A DNA stretch of 64,000 nt, taken from the NCBI GenBank assembly GCA_035048815.1, contig JAUCBN010000025.1, forward strand, positions 16,020,501 through 16,084,500, given 5' to 3'. Made by a program: the position numbers and the translations under genes. Source of the DNA: Abelmoschus esculentus. Taxonomy: Eukaryota > Streptophyta > Magnoliopsida > Malvales > Malvaceae. Under the pieces are notes generated by a model that was given only the letters and a program-made list of their open reading frames with translations, did no database searches and was not told where the DNA came from. Positions 33,600 through 45,359 of this stretch are shown piece by piece. Position 1 is the stretch's first letter. Each line of letters begins with the position of its first letter.

Positions 33600-34240
33600 G
33601 AGGGTAATGTAAGGCCCAAAACATGAAAATAGATTTCTGCAAACGAAAGTAAACTGGGCCTAGCCCAATCGGTTGTTCGTCAATCATCCCCCGACAGGCC
33701 GACACCGACGCTACTTCGTTACATTTCCCGAATCGCTTGCTTAGCTTCACCACCGCTCCACCGTCGCGGCTAATGTAAGCCTCGTTTCGCCGGTTTCACA
33801 GTAACTTCACTCCTTCGACTCATCTTTTGGTTTTGCCCTTTTCTCCCCGTTACTTCACTCGATATCTTTTTTCTCTCTCTCGTTTAGTTATTTGTTTATC
33901 GGCCAATTGATGTTTTTATTTATGAACTTTGAGTAATTTATTAAATCGTTGTTCTTGAATCAGTTGAATTAGGTTGGGGAACATATTATTATGAGTAGTT
34001 TAAAAGAAAACGATTTTAATAACTGCTCGTGGTTGTTTTATTTAAGTAATTTCGTACTTGAACATTGCTTGTATATGGAGGAAGATAGTGGATATTTTCA
34101 ATTGCTGGTGGTTTTTTCTTTGCAATTATCCTTCTGATGTTGACATCCTGCTAAAATTTAAAACTTTTAATTTACGTCTCTCAGAAAAAATGTGAAGCAA
34201 CAATCAAGCACTGAAACAATCAGTCCAAAGGTAGCTGAAA
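33600..34240 (+). promoter_or_regulatory. Possible promoter and leader exons of an unidentified transcription unit
   Basis: AAGGCCCAAAA (about 33612) and CTGGGCCTAGCCCAAT (about 33655) are site-II type GGCCCA/TGGGCC words common in promoters of plant housekeeping genes. They are followed by a GC-richer exon-like segment ending AAT|GTAAGC at about 33774, a CT-rich intron start, and a second exon-like segment at about 34187-34231 between CTCTCAG and AAAG|GTAGCT. No convincing coding frame begins here. It could be the 5' end of a gene whose body has been lost, or of a non-coding RNA. The gypsy element at 35971 lies downstream on the same side. Confidence 0.25.
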
Positions 34241-35970
34241 ACCCATAATTCTAATAACAACATTGTCAGCTAGAATATCCCGGAAATCTTAACTATATAT
34301 ATTGTTTGCTAAAGGACTCGTTTAGGTGTCTATCTAATATTTGTACGTGGATCCGTTTTCCTTTTCTGTTGATTAAATAATTGCTAGTGGGATGATTTGT
34401 TGAAGTTTTAGGTGTAGACGGGGAAGAGGATTGGGACCAAAAATGACTGCTAATAAATGATATAGTTTAGTATGATAGTGTGGTCGGTGTTCCACAAGCA
34501 CACACCTTGGTTGGATGGGTGAGGTTTTGAGGGGAAAATTATCTGTATAGAATGTGTGTGCCCAGCATGTTTCTATATACTCAGTCTTTCTCTTGGTTGC
34601 GGCAATGTAGGAAAGCTAGTGCAGAGAAATTCTTTTCTTAATTTGTTGGCTTCTCATACACATGGTTTCAGCTTGATAGTGTGTCCCTTAAATACTCCTC
34701 CCCTTTTTGAAAGATATGATGTAGTTTCTTCTAAAATAACTACTCCTGGTGGTTTATGTATCCTTCTTCACCTCGGATATTTTGACAGTAGGTTTGGTTG
34801 ATTTCACGTTGTCTATGTTCAGGGTGAACTTATTGGTTTAACTTTTCAAACACAAGTGGAACTGTGTTTTCGTGCCATTTTCCTCTTTCAGATTGTTACT
34901 TTTGTACCTAATGGCATTTCAAAGTATGAAAATGGTGTTTGCTTTTATACCATTATTTGAAATGGAAGACTCTGGTTTCACATTAGAATGATGATTATAT
35001 AGAATGCCTACCATTTACGTAGTTTGTTCATGATTATATTTTGCCTTCATGTCAGGCATGATTTTCTATTTCTTAACAGGAAGACAAATAATCACATGTG
35101 TCTTTTAATACTTTTAGTTGTGGGAGTTGTTGTAACCAAGATGGAACATGTTACACATCTCTCTACCCTTAACTATGTTCTTGTATGTGTGGAAAAAGGG
35201 GAAAGGGTGAGTGGGTGGAATGACTTTGAAGATGCTGGCTTCTTTTTCCTAGATGAGAATGGACAGACATGTTATATTTTTTGTTTCTCTTTCTGAGTTC
35301 TGACTAATGTGAATGCTCTGTTTGTATCTTGTGACTCCTGTAGTAGATAGATGTTAGTACTTATTAACGTGATTCTTAAAAAAAAAAATCAAAATCTCTT
35401 TGGGGCTTAAAATACTACAAAGATAAAGGCTTTTAACTCAACTTGCATAAATCCAACCAGTGCATTTATTGCTATTCTTACCCCCTTGCTGGCATGGAAG
35501 TTACGACGAATTTTACATGATGCCAAAGTTTTATATCATCTAATCATGCATCTGTTTCACATTTCGTCTTCATACATATATTTGTAAGAATGCCATTAAA
35601 CATCTGTCCATATCTCTGAAAAAAAGAGAGACAAAAGTCCTAAATGGTTTATTCTTGTTGCAAACTTTACCTGTTACAGTCTCTTATTAGAAATGACATG
35701 GTTCATTTTTATTGGACTGAAAGCTTCTGAATCTGACATTTCTGTTTGGTTCCCTTTGCTTTGTTGTATATATATCATATGGTTGCCATCTTGTTGCTAT
35801 CACATGTATTTCACATCATGATTAACCAGTTGCGTCTGCATTTTGTTTTGAAGAATCGCTTGCATTTATGGTGGAAGAAAATGTCTTTGTACCTTGCTAT
35901 CGATCATGACTAGTTGAAGAGTTATCTTGGTATGTAAAACTATTGAATTTAGCAGTTAATTTGTGCAATG
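34241..35970. other. Spacer, intron-like composition
   Basis: T-rich DNA resembling plant intron or leader sequence, with only short frames. No exon could be supported. Confidence 0.35.
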
Positions 35971-36854
35971 TGTCACACTCCGCCACCACATGATCGAGGA
36001 GGCCGCACACCAAGGGGCCAACATGACCGAGGAGGCCGCACCACTAGGGGCCAAGACGGACACCATAGTTTCTGCCCAACACCATGGGGCGGAAGTCAGC
36101 ACCCGACGTGCACACCAAGGAGCCGAGGACAGCACCCGACGTACACACCAAGGAGCCGAGCACAACACTCGCATCACTCGTCCACCCGTGCGGGCCGATA
36201 GCAGCACTAGTCATGCGCAACCAAGGGGCGAGATCCGCGCCCACACCATCCCACCGAGGGGCGAACCCATTGCTCGCATCTTCCAGCAGCATCTGGGGTC
36301 CGAGGGCCTTGCCACCCAGACCGAGCCCGATACCTTGCGAGCTGCCCAAGTGTTTCTGTCCGAAGTCTTGGGCCTTTCTCAAGCCCATCCAGCCAATCCA
36401 CTTGGAGAATGCACATTTGACCGGATTACACAAGGAAAGAAGGAGCCACCAACCAAATCCCCTGATTCAAGGAAAGTGTCTCCCAGCACTTATGGAAACA
36501 ATCATCATTCATCCATGCATTGAAGGAAAGCTCACCAACCATGATTTTCCTTCCTTTATTACTTGTCTTAGATTAATCTTAGCCATCGATTTACTTCTTT
36601 TGTAACCGTTAGATCATAGCTAGCCATCCTATAAATAGTGGCTTCATTTTCATTTGTAACTCACTTCATTCTTCACTTTTCTCTTGAGTAATAGAAAGCA
36701 ACACTTTCTCTCATCTTTCTTTTGCCTTGCTTTTATTTCCGCTGTGCTTATCCAAGCATTTCTCTTGGATTTTTAGGCTGACTTAGCCGCACCATCAAAG
36801 AGATTCGCGACTAAGGCCGCACGGTTCCGCTAGTAGAACCCTAGCCCCGTGACA
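35971..36854 (+). repeat. 5' LTR of the gypsy element
   Basis: 884 bp. U3 holds two 33-bp tandem units (CAGCACCCGACGTGCACACC and so on, about 36097-36162) and an earlier pair around GAGGAGGCCGCAC. A TATAAATA box is at 36630-36637, so transcription should start near 36660. The first 550 bases stay open in the frame that in the 3' LTR continues the polyprotein. Confidence 0.93.
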
Positions 36855-36856
36855 AG

Positions 36857-36868
36857 TGGTATCAGAGC
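36857..36868 (+). promoter_or_regulatory. Primer-binding site, initiator tRNA-Met type
   Basis: TGGTATCAGAGC, two bases after the 5' LTR, complementary to the 3' end of plant initiator tRNA-Met. This is where minus-strand DNA synthesis starts. Confidence 0.9.
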
Positions 36869-36898
36869 CAAGTTTTCCAGCAAGGATCCGATCAAAAG

Positions 36899-39800
36899 AT
36901 GACGAACCCAAGTGAAGTTGCAACAAAAACTGTCGAGACTCGTTCGGACAAAGCCAAGAGGGCCAGTTCGAGAGATGCAATTTCTTCTTTGCAAGACAAA
37001 GTCACCCGCTTGGAGAATTCCACGAGGGAGTCAACGGAGCGACTCGATGTGGTAGATGACCGACTAAATGAGTTGGAGAACAAGGGGGACGGTCTTAAGG
37101 AAGAATTCCAAAGCCTCATCGATGATACGATGGAGAACTTGGAGTTGCAGAACGCATCACTTAAGTCCGAACTGAATGATCTCAAGAAGATCGTGGAAGT
37201 GATGAAGTCAGATTTGTTCGCGTATAAGAGTGCCATGTCGAATGGTGTGATGGCTAGCCCAACCAAGGTGTTAGCCGATGTCCCTAAGCCGAAGGTGTTT
37301 AAGGGAACGAGAGATGCTCAAGATGTAGAGAATTTCATCTGGAGCATGGATCAGTATTTTCGCCGCATGAACATTGTGGAAGAGTCCACAAAGGTAAATA
37401 CTGCATCCGCTTATTTTACTGACACTGCCCTTCTATGGTGGAGACGCAGGTGTACAGAAGAGAAGAGCAAAGACGCTCCTGTTGAGACATGGGAAAAACT
37501 CCAAGCAGAAGTCAAGGAGGCCTTCTATCCCAAAAATGCACAAAGGGAGTTGCGGACAAAGCTTCGACAACTCAAGCATGATGGTACTATTCAAGAGTAC
37601 GTAAAGAAGTTCACAGAGGTGAAACTTCAAATCCCGAACTTGGGAGAAGATGAAGGTTTTTCAATCTTCATGGACGGGCTCCAACGATGGGCCAATTTAG
37701 AGTTGGAAAGACGCGGTATCACTGATCTTTCCAGGGCTTTGGACGAGGCCGAAGCCATAGCCAAATTCGAGAAGAGGGGCGAGTCTTCCAAGCCAAAACC
37801 AAAACCAAAAGATAATGGTTGGGATCGAGATAAGCAGCCCAAAAGTGGTTCAGACAAGCCATCGAGTGAACATTGGAGGCATTCGAACAACAGGCCAAAC
37901 AGGTTTGTTCGTTCGTGGGAGAGAAACAAGGGTCCAGTTAAGTGCTTCCATTGTGATGGGCCTCACTTCATCAAGGATTGCCCAAAGAAGGCCAGTCTTT
38001 CGGCCATCAAAACGGATGAGGAGTCATCCGAGGTAAGGGTCCAACTTAGTTCCATAATTAGTTCTCTTCAAACTAAGTCTACTCGCAGGAACAAGGGCCT
38101 TATGTACGTTGAAGTAACAATTGCGGGGAAGCAATTGAGCGCACTAGTGGACACCGGAGCATCCGAGTTGTTCATGTCCGAGGGAGCTGCCAAGAAGCTT
38201 GGCCTTCAAGTGGAGAAGGCAAGTGGATGGATCAAGACAGTCAACTCCAAGGAGGAGCCCATTGCCGGAGTGGCAAAACGAGTAGAGCTTCAACTTGGGA
38301 GTTGGACGGGTAAAGAGTCCATCAAGGTAATTCCCTTAGACGATTATGATTTGGTAATTGGTTTATCTTTTTTGGATCGGATTAATGCACTTCTCTTGCC
38401 TTTTGCCGATTGTTTGTGTATCCTCGACCGCCAACATCAATGTGTTGTCCCGGTGAGTCGAGAGGCAGGTGTGCAAGCCAAGGTGTTATCCGCAATCCAA
38501 TTCAACAAAGGTGTGCGCAAGGATGAGGCATCCTACCTTGCAGTGCTCAAGGAGGATGAACCCATGGAGACCATGGAGATCCCCGATACCGTGGGACGAG
38601 TCCTTGAAGAGTTCAAGGATACCATGCCTTCCGAGTTACCGAAGGTGCTACCACCAAAGCGAGAGGTGGATCACAAGATCGAGTTGTATCCGAATGCGGA
38701 ACCACCAGCAAGGGCCCCATATCGGATGGCACCACCAGAACTTGAGGAGTTACGAAGGCAACTTAAAGAGCTCTTGGATGCGGGCTATATTCGACCATCC
38801 AAGGCACCATTTGGTGCACCCGTGCTGTTTCAGAGGAAGCACGACGGTAGTCTACGAATGTGCATCGACTACCGGGCTTTAAACAAGCTCACCATCAAAA
38901 ACAAGTACCCGATTCCTTTGATCGCGGACTTGTTCGACCAGCTTGGGAGCGCGAGATGGTTCACCAAGCTAGATCTTCGCTCGGGATACTACCAAGTGCG
39001 GATTGCCGAAGGAGATGAGCCCAAAACCGCTTGTGTGACAAGGTATGGGTCTTTCGAGTTCCTTGTCATGCCATTCGGCCTTACCAACGCTCCCGCCACA
39101 TTTTGCACGTTAATGAACAAGGTATTACGTCCTTTCCTTGATCGTTTTGTAGTTGTCTATCTCGATGACATAGTCATCTATAGCAATACTCTTGAGGAGC
39201 ATATAAGGCACTTGAGAAAGGTTTTACAGGTTCTTCGCGAAAACGAGCTTTACATCAAGAAGGAGAAGTGTGCTTTTGCCCAACGGGAAATTCCTTTCTT
39301 GGGGCATATAATCGGAGAAGGAAAAATCCGAATGGACCAAAGTAAGATCCGTGCTATCAACGAGTGGGATCCTCCGACCAAGATAACCGAGCTTCGCTCT
39401 TTCCTTGGCCTAGCGAACTACTACCGTAAGTTTGTCAAGGGTTACTCCAACATCGCCACTCCACTGACCGAGCTGCTCAAAAAGAACAACGAGTGGAATT
39501 GGAGTTCGAGTTGTCAAAAGGCATTCGAGGAGCTGAAACAAGCCATGGTAAGTGAACCAGTGTTGGCTCTTCCCGACCACACTAAGGCGTTCGAGATCTA
39601 CACCGATGCATCAGACTTTGCGATCGGTGGGGTACTCATGCAAGAGGGGCATCCAGTGGCTTTCGAGAGTAGAAAGCTAAACGAGACTGAGAGGCGTTAC
39701 ACCGTCTAAGAGAAGGAGATGACCGCCGTGATCCATTGTTTGCGTACTTGGAGACATTATGTTTTGGGTTCAAGGTTTGTCGTCTATACCGATAATAGTG

Positions 39801-42001
39801 CTATTAGCTTTTTCCTAACCCAAAAGAAATTGTCTCCTAAGCAGGCTAGGTGGCAAGATTTTCTAGCCGAGTTTGACTTTACCATGGAGCATAAGCCAGG
39901 TAAAGTGAATACCGTAGCCGACGCACTAAGCCGGAGGTCTACATTTGCCGCAATTAGCGAACCCGAGGGGGCCTTGATCGAGAGCATCAAGGAGGGGCTT
40001 TCCCACGATCCAAGTGCAAAGAACCTTATCGAATATGCAAAGGAGGGTGAGTCTCGACGATTCTGGATCGAAGAGGGCTTACTTTACACAAGGGGAAACC
40101 GCCTCTATATCCCTCACTTCAACAACCTACGAAAGCAACTCTTGAAGGAGTGCCATGATTCGAGATGGGCGGGTCATCCAGGCGTGCATCGCACCTTAGC
40201 CTTGCTAGCCGAGAGGTACTATTGGCCGCACATGAGAAACGATGTGGAGGCCTATGTCAAAACTTGTCTAGTGTGCCAACAAGACAAGGTGGAAGCAAAG
40301 AAGCCAATGAGCTTACTTCAGCCGCTTCCAGTTCCAGAGAAACCATGGGAGAGTATTTCTCTTGACTTTATAATTGGTTTACCTAACGTTAACGATTTTT
40401 CGAGTATTATGGTTGTGGTTGACAGGTTCTCTAAGTATGTAACCTTTATTCCAGCAACCAAGGTTTGTCCAGCCGAGGAGGCAGCCCGTTTATTCCTCAA
40501 ACACGTGGTAAAGTATTGGGGAATTCCGAAGACTATCGTGAGCGATAGGGACACTCGCTTCACCGGCAGATTTTGGACCGAGTTATTTAAGTTGATGGGA
40601 TCCAACTTAAACTTTTCAACAGCCTTTCATCCGCAAACGGACGGGCAAACGGAGAGGATCAATGCGTTACTCGAGATTTATCTAAGGCACTATGTAAGTG
40701 CTACGCAAAGGGACTGGCCAAAGCTATTGGATGTGGCCCAGTTTTCGTACAACTTGCAACGAAGCGAGGCAACCAATATGAGTCCATTTGAGATAGTAAA
40801 TGGGCAACAACCGCACACTCTCGATGCGATTGCGACCAAGTATGAAGGTCCAAATCCCGCAGCCTTTAATTTCACAAAGGCCTGGCAAGAACAACGAGAC
40901 TTAGCCGAAGCTTGCTTGCACAAGGCTCAGAAGAGGAACAAGAAGTGGGCGGATCAAAAGCGTAGGGACATGGAATTTCAGGTAGGGGACTTAGTCCTTG
41001 CTAAATTGAATCTAACACTTCGCAATTCTTCTGTTCACAGAGCGCTCGTGAGAAGATACGAGGGACCATACAAGGTGGTCAAACGAGTAGGCAAGGTGGC
41101 CTACAAGTTGGAGTTACCGGCAAAGCTTCGAGCCCACCCAGTTTTCCACATCAGCATGCTAAAGCCCTTCCATGAGGATGCTGATGACCCGGAGAGGAGT
41201 ATATCCAGCCGAGCACCAGTTGGAGTCAGGGTCTCCTACGAGAAGGAGGCGCAAGACATCTTGGCGGACCGAGTTATCCGACGACCCGGACATAGACCAA
41301 GGCACGAATACTTTGTGCTTTGGAAGGGACTTCCCGAAACCGAAGGTAGTTGGGAACTTGCCGAGGACTTATGGCAATTCAGCGACAAGATAGCCGAGTT
41401 CCATCAAAGCCGAGCGACGAGGGCGTCGCTCAATTCAGTGCGGGAGAATGTCACACCCCGCCACCACATGATCGAGGAGGCCGCACACCAAGGGGCCAAC
41501 ATGACCGAGGAGGCCGCACCACTAGGGGCCAAGACGGACACCATAGTTTCTGCCCAACACCATGGGGCGGAAGTCAGCACCCGACGTGCACACCAAGGAG
41601 CCGAGGACAGCACCCGACGTACACACCAAGGAGCCGAGCACAACACCCGCATCACTCGTCCACCCGTGCGGGCCGATAGCAGCACTAGTCATGCGCAACC
41701 AAGGGGCGAGATCCGCGCCCACACCATCCCACCGAGGGGCGAACCCATTGCTCGCATCTTCCAGCAGCATCTGGGGTCCGAGGGCCTTGCCACCCAGACC
41801 GAGCCCGATACCTTGCGAGCTGCCCAAGTGTTTCTGTCCGAAGTCTTGGGCCTTTCTCAAGCCCATCCAGCCAATCCACTTGGAGAATGCACATTTGACC
41901 GGATTACACAAGGAAAGAAGGAGCCACCAACCAAATCCCCTGATTCAAGGAAAGTGTCTCCCAGCACTTATGGAAACAATCATCATTCATCCATGCATTG
42001 A
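36899..42001 (+). pseudogene. gag-pol-chromodomain polyprotein with one internal stop
   Basis: One frame of 1701 codons interrupted only by TAA at 39707-39709 (codon 937, in RNase H). In order: N-terminal coiled coil (about 20-105); retrotransposon Gag (about 145-290); zinc knuckle CX2CX3HX4C at 349-361; aspartic protease with DTGA at 418; reverse transcriptase with YLDD at 754-757; RNase H around 895-990, split by the stop; integrase with an HHCC finger about 1085-1126 and DD35E residues Asp1156, Asp1216, Glu1252; chromodomain about 1446-1503. The last 184 or so codons lie inside the 3' LTR. The chromodomain places it among chromoviruses. The rest looks intact, so it is a fresh lesion; the copy by itself should make only a protein ending in RNase H unless the stop is read through. 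Confidence 0.9.
41412..41431 (+). other. Perfect 7-bp hairpin just upstream of the 3' LTR
   Basis: GAGCGAC and GTCGCTC are separated by GAGGGC, 17 bases before the purine-rich GCGGGAGAA that precedes the LTR. It lies within the coding frame (RATRASL). It may be chance, or an RNA structure near the plus-strand primer. Confidence 0.4.
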
Positions 42002-42332
42002 AGGAAAGCTCACCAACCATGATTTTCCTTCCTTTATTACTTGTCTTAGATTAATCTTAGCCATCGATTTACTTCTTTTGTAACCGTTAGATCATAGCTA
42101 GCCATCCTATAAATAGTGGCTTCATTTTCATTTGTAACTCACTTCATTCTTCACTTTTCTCTTGAGTAATAGAAAGCAACACTTTCTCTCATCTTTCTTT
42201 TGCCTTGCTTTTATTTCCGCTGTGCTTATCCAAGCATTTCTCTTGGATTTTTAGGCTGACTTAGCCGCACCATCAAAGAGATTCGCGACTAAGGCCGCAC
42301 GGTTCCGCTAGTAGAACCCTAGCCCCGTGACA
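41449..42332 (+). repeat. 3' LTR of the gypsy element
   Basis: 884 bp, identical to the 5' LTR except for C in place of T near its start (CACCCCG against CACTCCG) and in AACACCCGC against AACACTCGC. TATAAATA is at 42108-42115. The polyprotein frame enters it and ends at 42001. Confidence 0.93.
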
Positions 42333-43824
42333 AATGTCATTGGTCCGACATGTTATACTTTTAATCCCTTTCCTTGGATAACATTTTACTTACTGATGAA
42401 ACTTTTTCTGATGCTAGTATCCAAGAGCAAAGACATGGTTGAACTTTGAAGCGAAATCCACCATATGCCTGAAAGAGGATAGTTTTTTATTGCATTATAT
42501 GATTCAGGTGTGAAATACTGGCCTATAAAGTGCACTTTGATTGGTGGGGATGCACTAACTGCTTTTGGTTCAATTTGGTGAATGATTTTAGAAAATGGGG
42601 TCGTCAGTCTCCACTTCCTGAGAGTGAGAACGTCGGTGGGTGGAAGATGGCATTTGAAGTTGGTTTCGTACCAGGATGACAGCCTGGTTATGGTACCTTC
42701 ATGCGTTTACTTCTTGTACTGCCTGCCCTTTTAGTTTAAGACGAACATCTTCCCATTTTCAAGAGCAACATGCTAGAGATTAGTATATACAGGTGAGGCC
42801 GGTCAGACAATATGGCATGTAATATTCTTCTCATACTAGTTTAATATCAGAACCGATTACTTTTATTTTGTGTTCCTAATGGATTTATTTCCCTGTCTAG
42901 AGATTTCCCACTTGTTTTCGGTTGCAAATGGAAGCTTGGGTCGGGTTCGCTACTGATTGTGAGAGGGTTTGGCACAAGCCAACAGTTCAGCATGTTACAT
43001 GTTTTGGTCCCAGTTAATACAAATCAAAATCCAGGCCCCATTAATTCCCCATTTACTACGTATTTAACAAACAAACAAAAATAAGAAAAAAACTAATCAA
43101 ACCCTAACCAAACATCAACTTACGTCAATTAAGTATAAAAAATGAAACAAAAACCCCACTCACCGCCTATCTTTCATCACCTATCAGCTTCCAACAAACA
43201 ATCCCTATCGTAAAAGCCACCATCACCGACGACGGTGACACCCTCCCTCCTCTGCTCACCTCATCTTTCTCTTTCTCTCTCTAATTTAGGTGTGGATTTT
43301 TTTGGTGTCCACAAGCAAGGTCATAAGTAACTAACTGTACTTGGTTTTCTCATGTCTCTGTATGACTGTATCTCAACCTTATCTTCTTATCTACTTTGTT
43401 TGGTTTTAGGCAGATAAAAAAATACATGGAGACACAAGCTGGTATGCGATCGCCCTTGTTTTTTTCTTTTCTGTACCTATCTCCTTAACAATCTCAAGTA
43501 CCATGGAAACATATTGATGTAAATACAAGGAGATGGTAATATTCAACCTAAACAACAAGCATAGCTGATCAAGAACTCCATGATATCTGTTTCATCACTA
43601 TCCATGTTAGAAGTTGCATGTCATAAACTAAACTTGTATTCCCAAAGAAACATTTATAATTATAACCTTATCAAACAGAGAATCAATCCATTTTTTTTTT
43701 ATTGATTCTATTCCTCGGGCACTTGCTATTTCATGAGACAATCAAAAGACAAAAGGGAAAGGGAAGGGAAAAGTGGCGACTATAAACAGTTGTTGGCTTT
43801 GTTTGTGGTAACTATTATATTGTT
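42333..43824. other. Spacer with a gene-start-like segment near 43100-43450
   Basis: 42333-43000 shows no gene. About 43130-43300 looks like a plant leader (CT-rich, ending in an ATTTAG acceptor). It is followed by a short segment ending AGCAAG|GTCATAAG and, after TTTTAG, a short exon-like piece with an ATG at 43424 ending CTG|GTATGC. No continuing coding exon was found before the convergent ERF gene, so this may be a truncated or non-coding transcript. Confidence 0.2.
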
Positions 43825-44286
43825 TCAATCCTCATCGGAACTGTCGGGGTACTTGTTCAAATCAGGTTTTCGGAGAACTCGAGAAGCGTTCGATGACTCC
43901 GATGATGAAGCAGAAGCATGGTGAAGCGAAGTTTCCAAAGCGTCAACTTTAGCCCCCACCTCGGTTGCTTTCTTGCGTATGAAAGCGGCGGAGATATCCC
44001 CAAGTTCGTCTTCCTGTGAAACGAGGTCAGGGAAGTTGAGCCTAGCGGAAGGGCCACGCAAGTAGAAAACGGCGGTGTCGTAAGCACGAGCGGCGGCTAT
44101 AGGGGTGGAGTAAGAACCGAGCCAAATCCTAGACCTTTTGTTGGGTTCTCTGATCTCAGCAACCCACTTCCCCCACTTCCTCAACCTTATCCCTCTGAAT
44201 GGTTTCTCCTTCTGCTGTTGCCTGTGCAGCTTTCGCTTCTCTCCTTTTGTTGAACTCGAAGTTAAACAACAATCACCTAACTCCAT
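43825..44286 (-). CDS. DREB subgroup A-5 ERF transcription factor with EAR motif (DEAR/ERF008-011 type)
   Basis: Single exon, 153 residues. The AP2/ERF domain spans about 29-86 ([47 protein letters not shown]) with Val42 in the DNA-contacting strand, as in DREB proteins. The C-terminus holds DLNKYP (142-147), a DLNxxP EAR repression motif, then an acidic DSSDED tail. In the nucleus such proteins bind DRE/CRT (CCGAC) elements and repress stress genes, as DEAR1/CEJ1 does in Arabidopsis. Start: the frame is open further upstream, but the first ATG is at 44286 (MELGDCC), and a TATAAAA box on the same strand at about 44311-44318 lies between it and the upstream open part. Leader would be very short. 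Confidence 0.88.
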   Translation of the reverse strand: MELGDCCLTSSSTKGEKRKLHRQQQKEKPFRGIRLRKWGKWVAEIREPNKRSRIWLGSYSTPIAAARAYDTAVFYLRGPSARLNFPDLVSQEDELGDISAAFIRKKATEVGAKVDALETSLHHASASSSESSNASRVLRKPDLNKYPDSSDED

Positions 44287-45359
44287 AGCACACAAGATTA
44301 AAAGTAAACCCTTTTTATAGAATTGTTTTCCCCCCACTTGTTTCTAGAGACTATAACTTGCAAGCCATAACAAGACGAAGAAGAAAGGAACAGATTCTAG
44401 CTACGTTTAATCAAAGAATACCCACCCTTTGTTTCAAAAGCTATTCTATAATGAAAATATATATAAGTAGAAAATGATGCATGCTTAATATATATACGAG
44501 TGAGGATAGAAGAAGAGGCCAAGAGGGGAAGAACTAAGAAGCATTAGTTTCCCACTTGGCAGCGAGTCTGTCGTCTGGGCACGGCCGCCACGTTGATGGA
44601 TCTACCTTTACATACATCCAACTTGGGCCGACATACTCCATCAGCTCCAATATTCCTTTTTCTTCTGTCTAAAAAGCCTTCAAAATTTATGAATGGTTTG
44701 ATTTCCCTCTCTTTCTCGCGGTCGTCGGCTTGTAATCGTAGGCATGAGATCTGCCGACGTGGTTATACTCCCAGCAGCAGTCAGCAGCACGCCAACTTCC
44801 TGGTTTATTTCTACGTTATTCCTTTTTATCCCTTTTTAACTCCATCCATGCTGCCAATTCCTTGTTAAACAACCTAAAAACGTTCATTTCGTCGGTTGAA
44901 GAATACATATGATATCACTCTACAATTATTTTTTCCAGAACTTCTATTATATTAATCGATGAAGAGCTCATCTAACTTATTATATTTCGATAAATCACTT
45001 ATTGACCCTCTTATCAATTCTATATGATGAAGCAAGTACATAATAAATTTCACGTCTAATTCATTGCATACATAAGATATTCTCTCCCCTACGAAGAAAG
45101 TCAAATCTTTACATATAGACCATCACTACTCCATTTCTCTCGAACCTTAAAAATCTAACTCAAATGATTGTCAACAATATTATACAAATCGTGTCTAATC
45201 GCTTAATCCAAGTATTATATCAACATTTTTCAATGATATTCTTAACTTCGAAGGGAGAGAAATGACCGGATATATAGTTTTTTTTTGTTAGAATATATTA
45301 CTAGGATAATTTGGCGAGTCAAGTGGCCGAATAGAGATCGTGTGTTTCTTTTTTGTATC
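44287..45359. other. Upstream region of the ERF gene and spacer
   Basis: Contains the probable TATAAAA box (minus, about 44311-44318). The remainder is AT-rich with short frames only. Confidence 0.4.

Larger units (their letters stand above)
35971..42332 (+). mobile_element. Young, nearly intact Ty3/gypsy chromovirus
   Basis: A 6362-bp element: 884-bp LTRs at both ends (TGTCAC...GTGACA), a primer-binding site complementary to initiator tRNA-Met, one gag-pol frame with chromodomain, and a short purine-rich stretch before the 3' LTR. AATG precedes the element and follows it, a likely target duplication (fifth base not matched). The two LTRs differ by eye at only two positions, both C/T, so insertion is very recent. 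The body is much richer in GC than the surrounding DNA. Confidence 0.93.

Noticed and set aside
33421..33753. 110-codon minus-strand frame as a gene
   Set aside because: It lies across the GGCCCA promoter-like block and shows no conserved features.
35963..36523. A 186-codon open frame at the left end of the gypsy element as a separate gene
   Set aside because: It is the LTR copy of the polyprotein's C-terminal extension and has no promoter or start context of its own.
36084..36605. Other long frames in the LTR on both strands (and their copies near 41562-42083)
   Set aside because: They are overlapping shadows caused by the high GC and repeat content of the LTR; they duplicate exactly in the other LTR.
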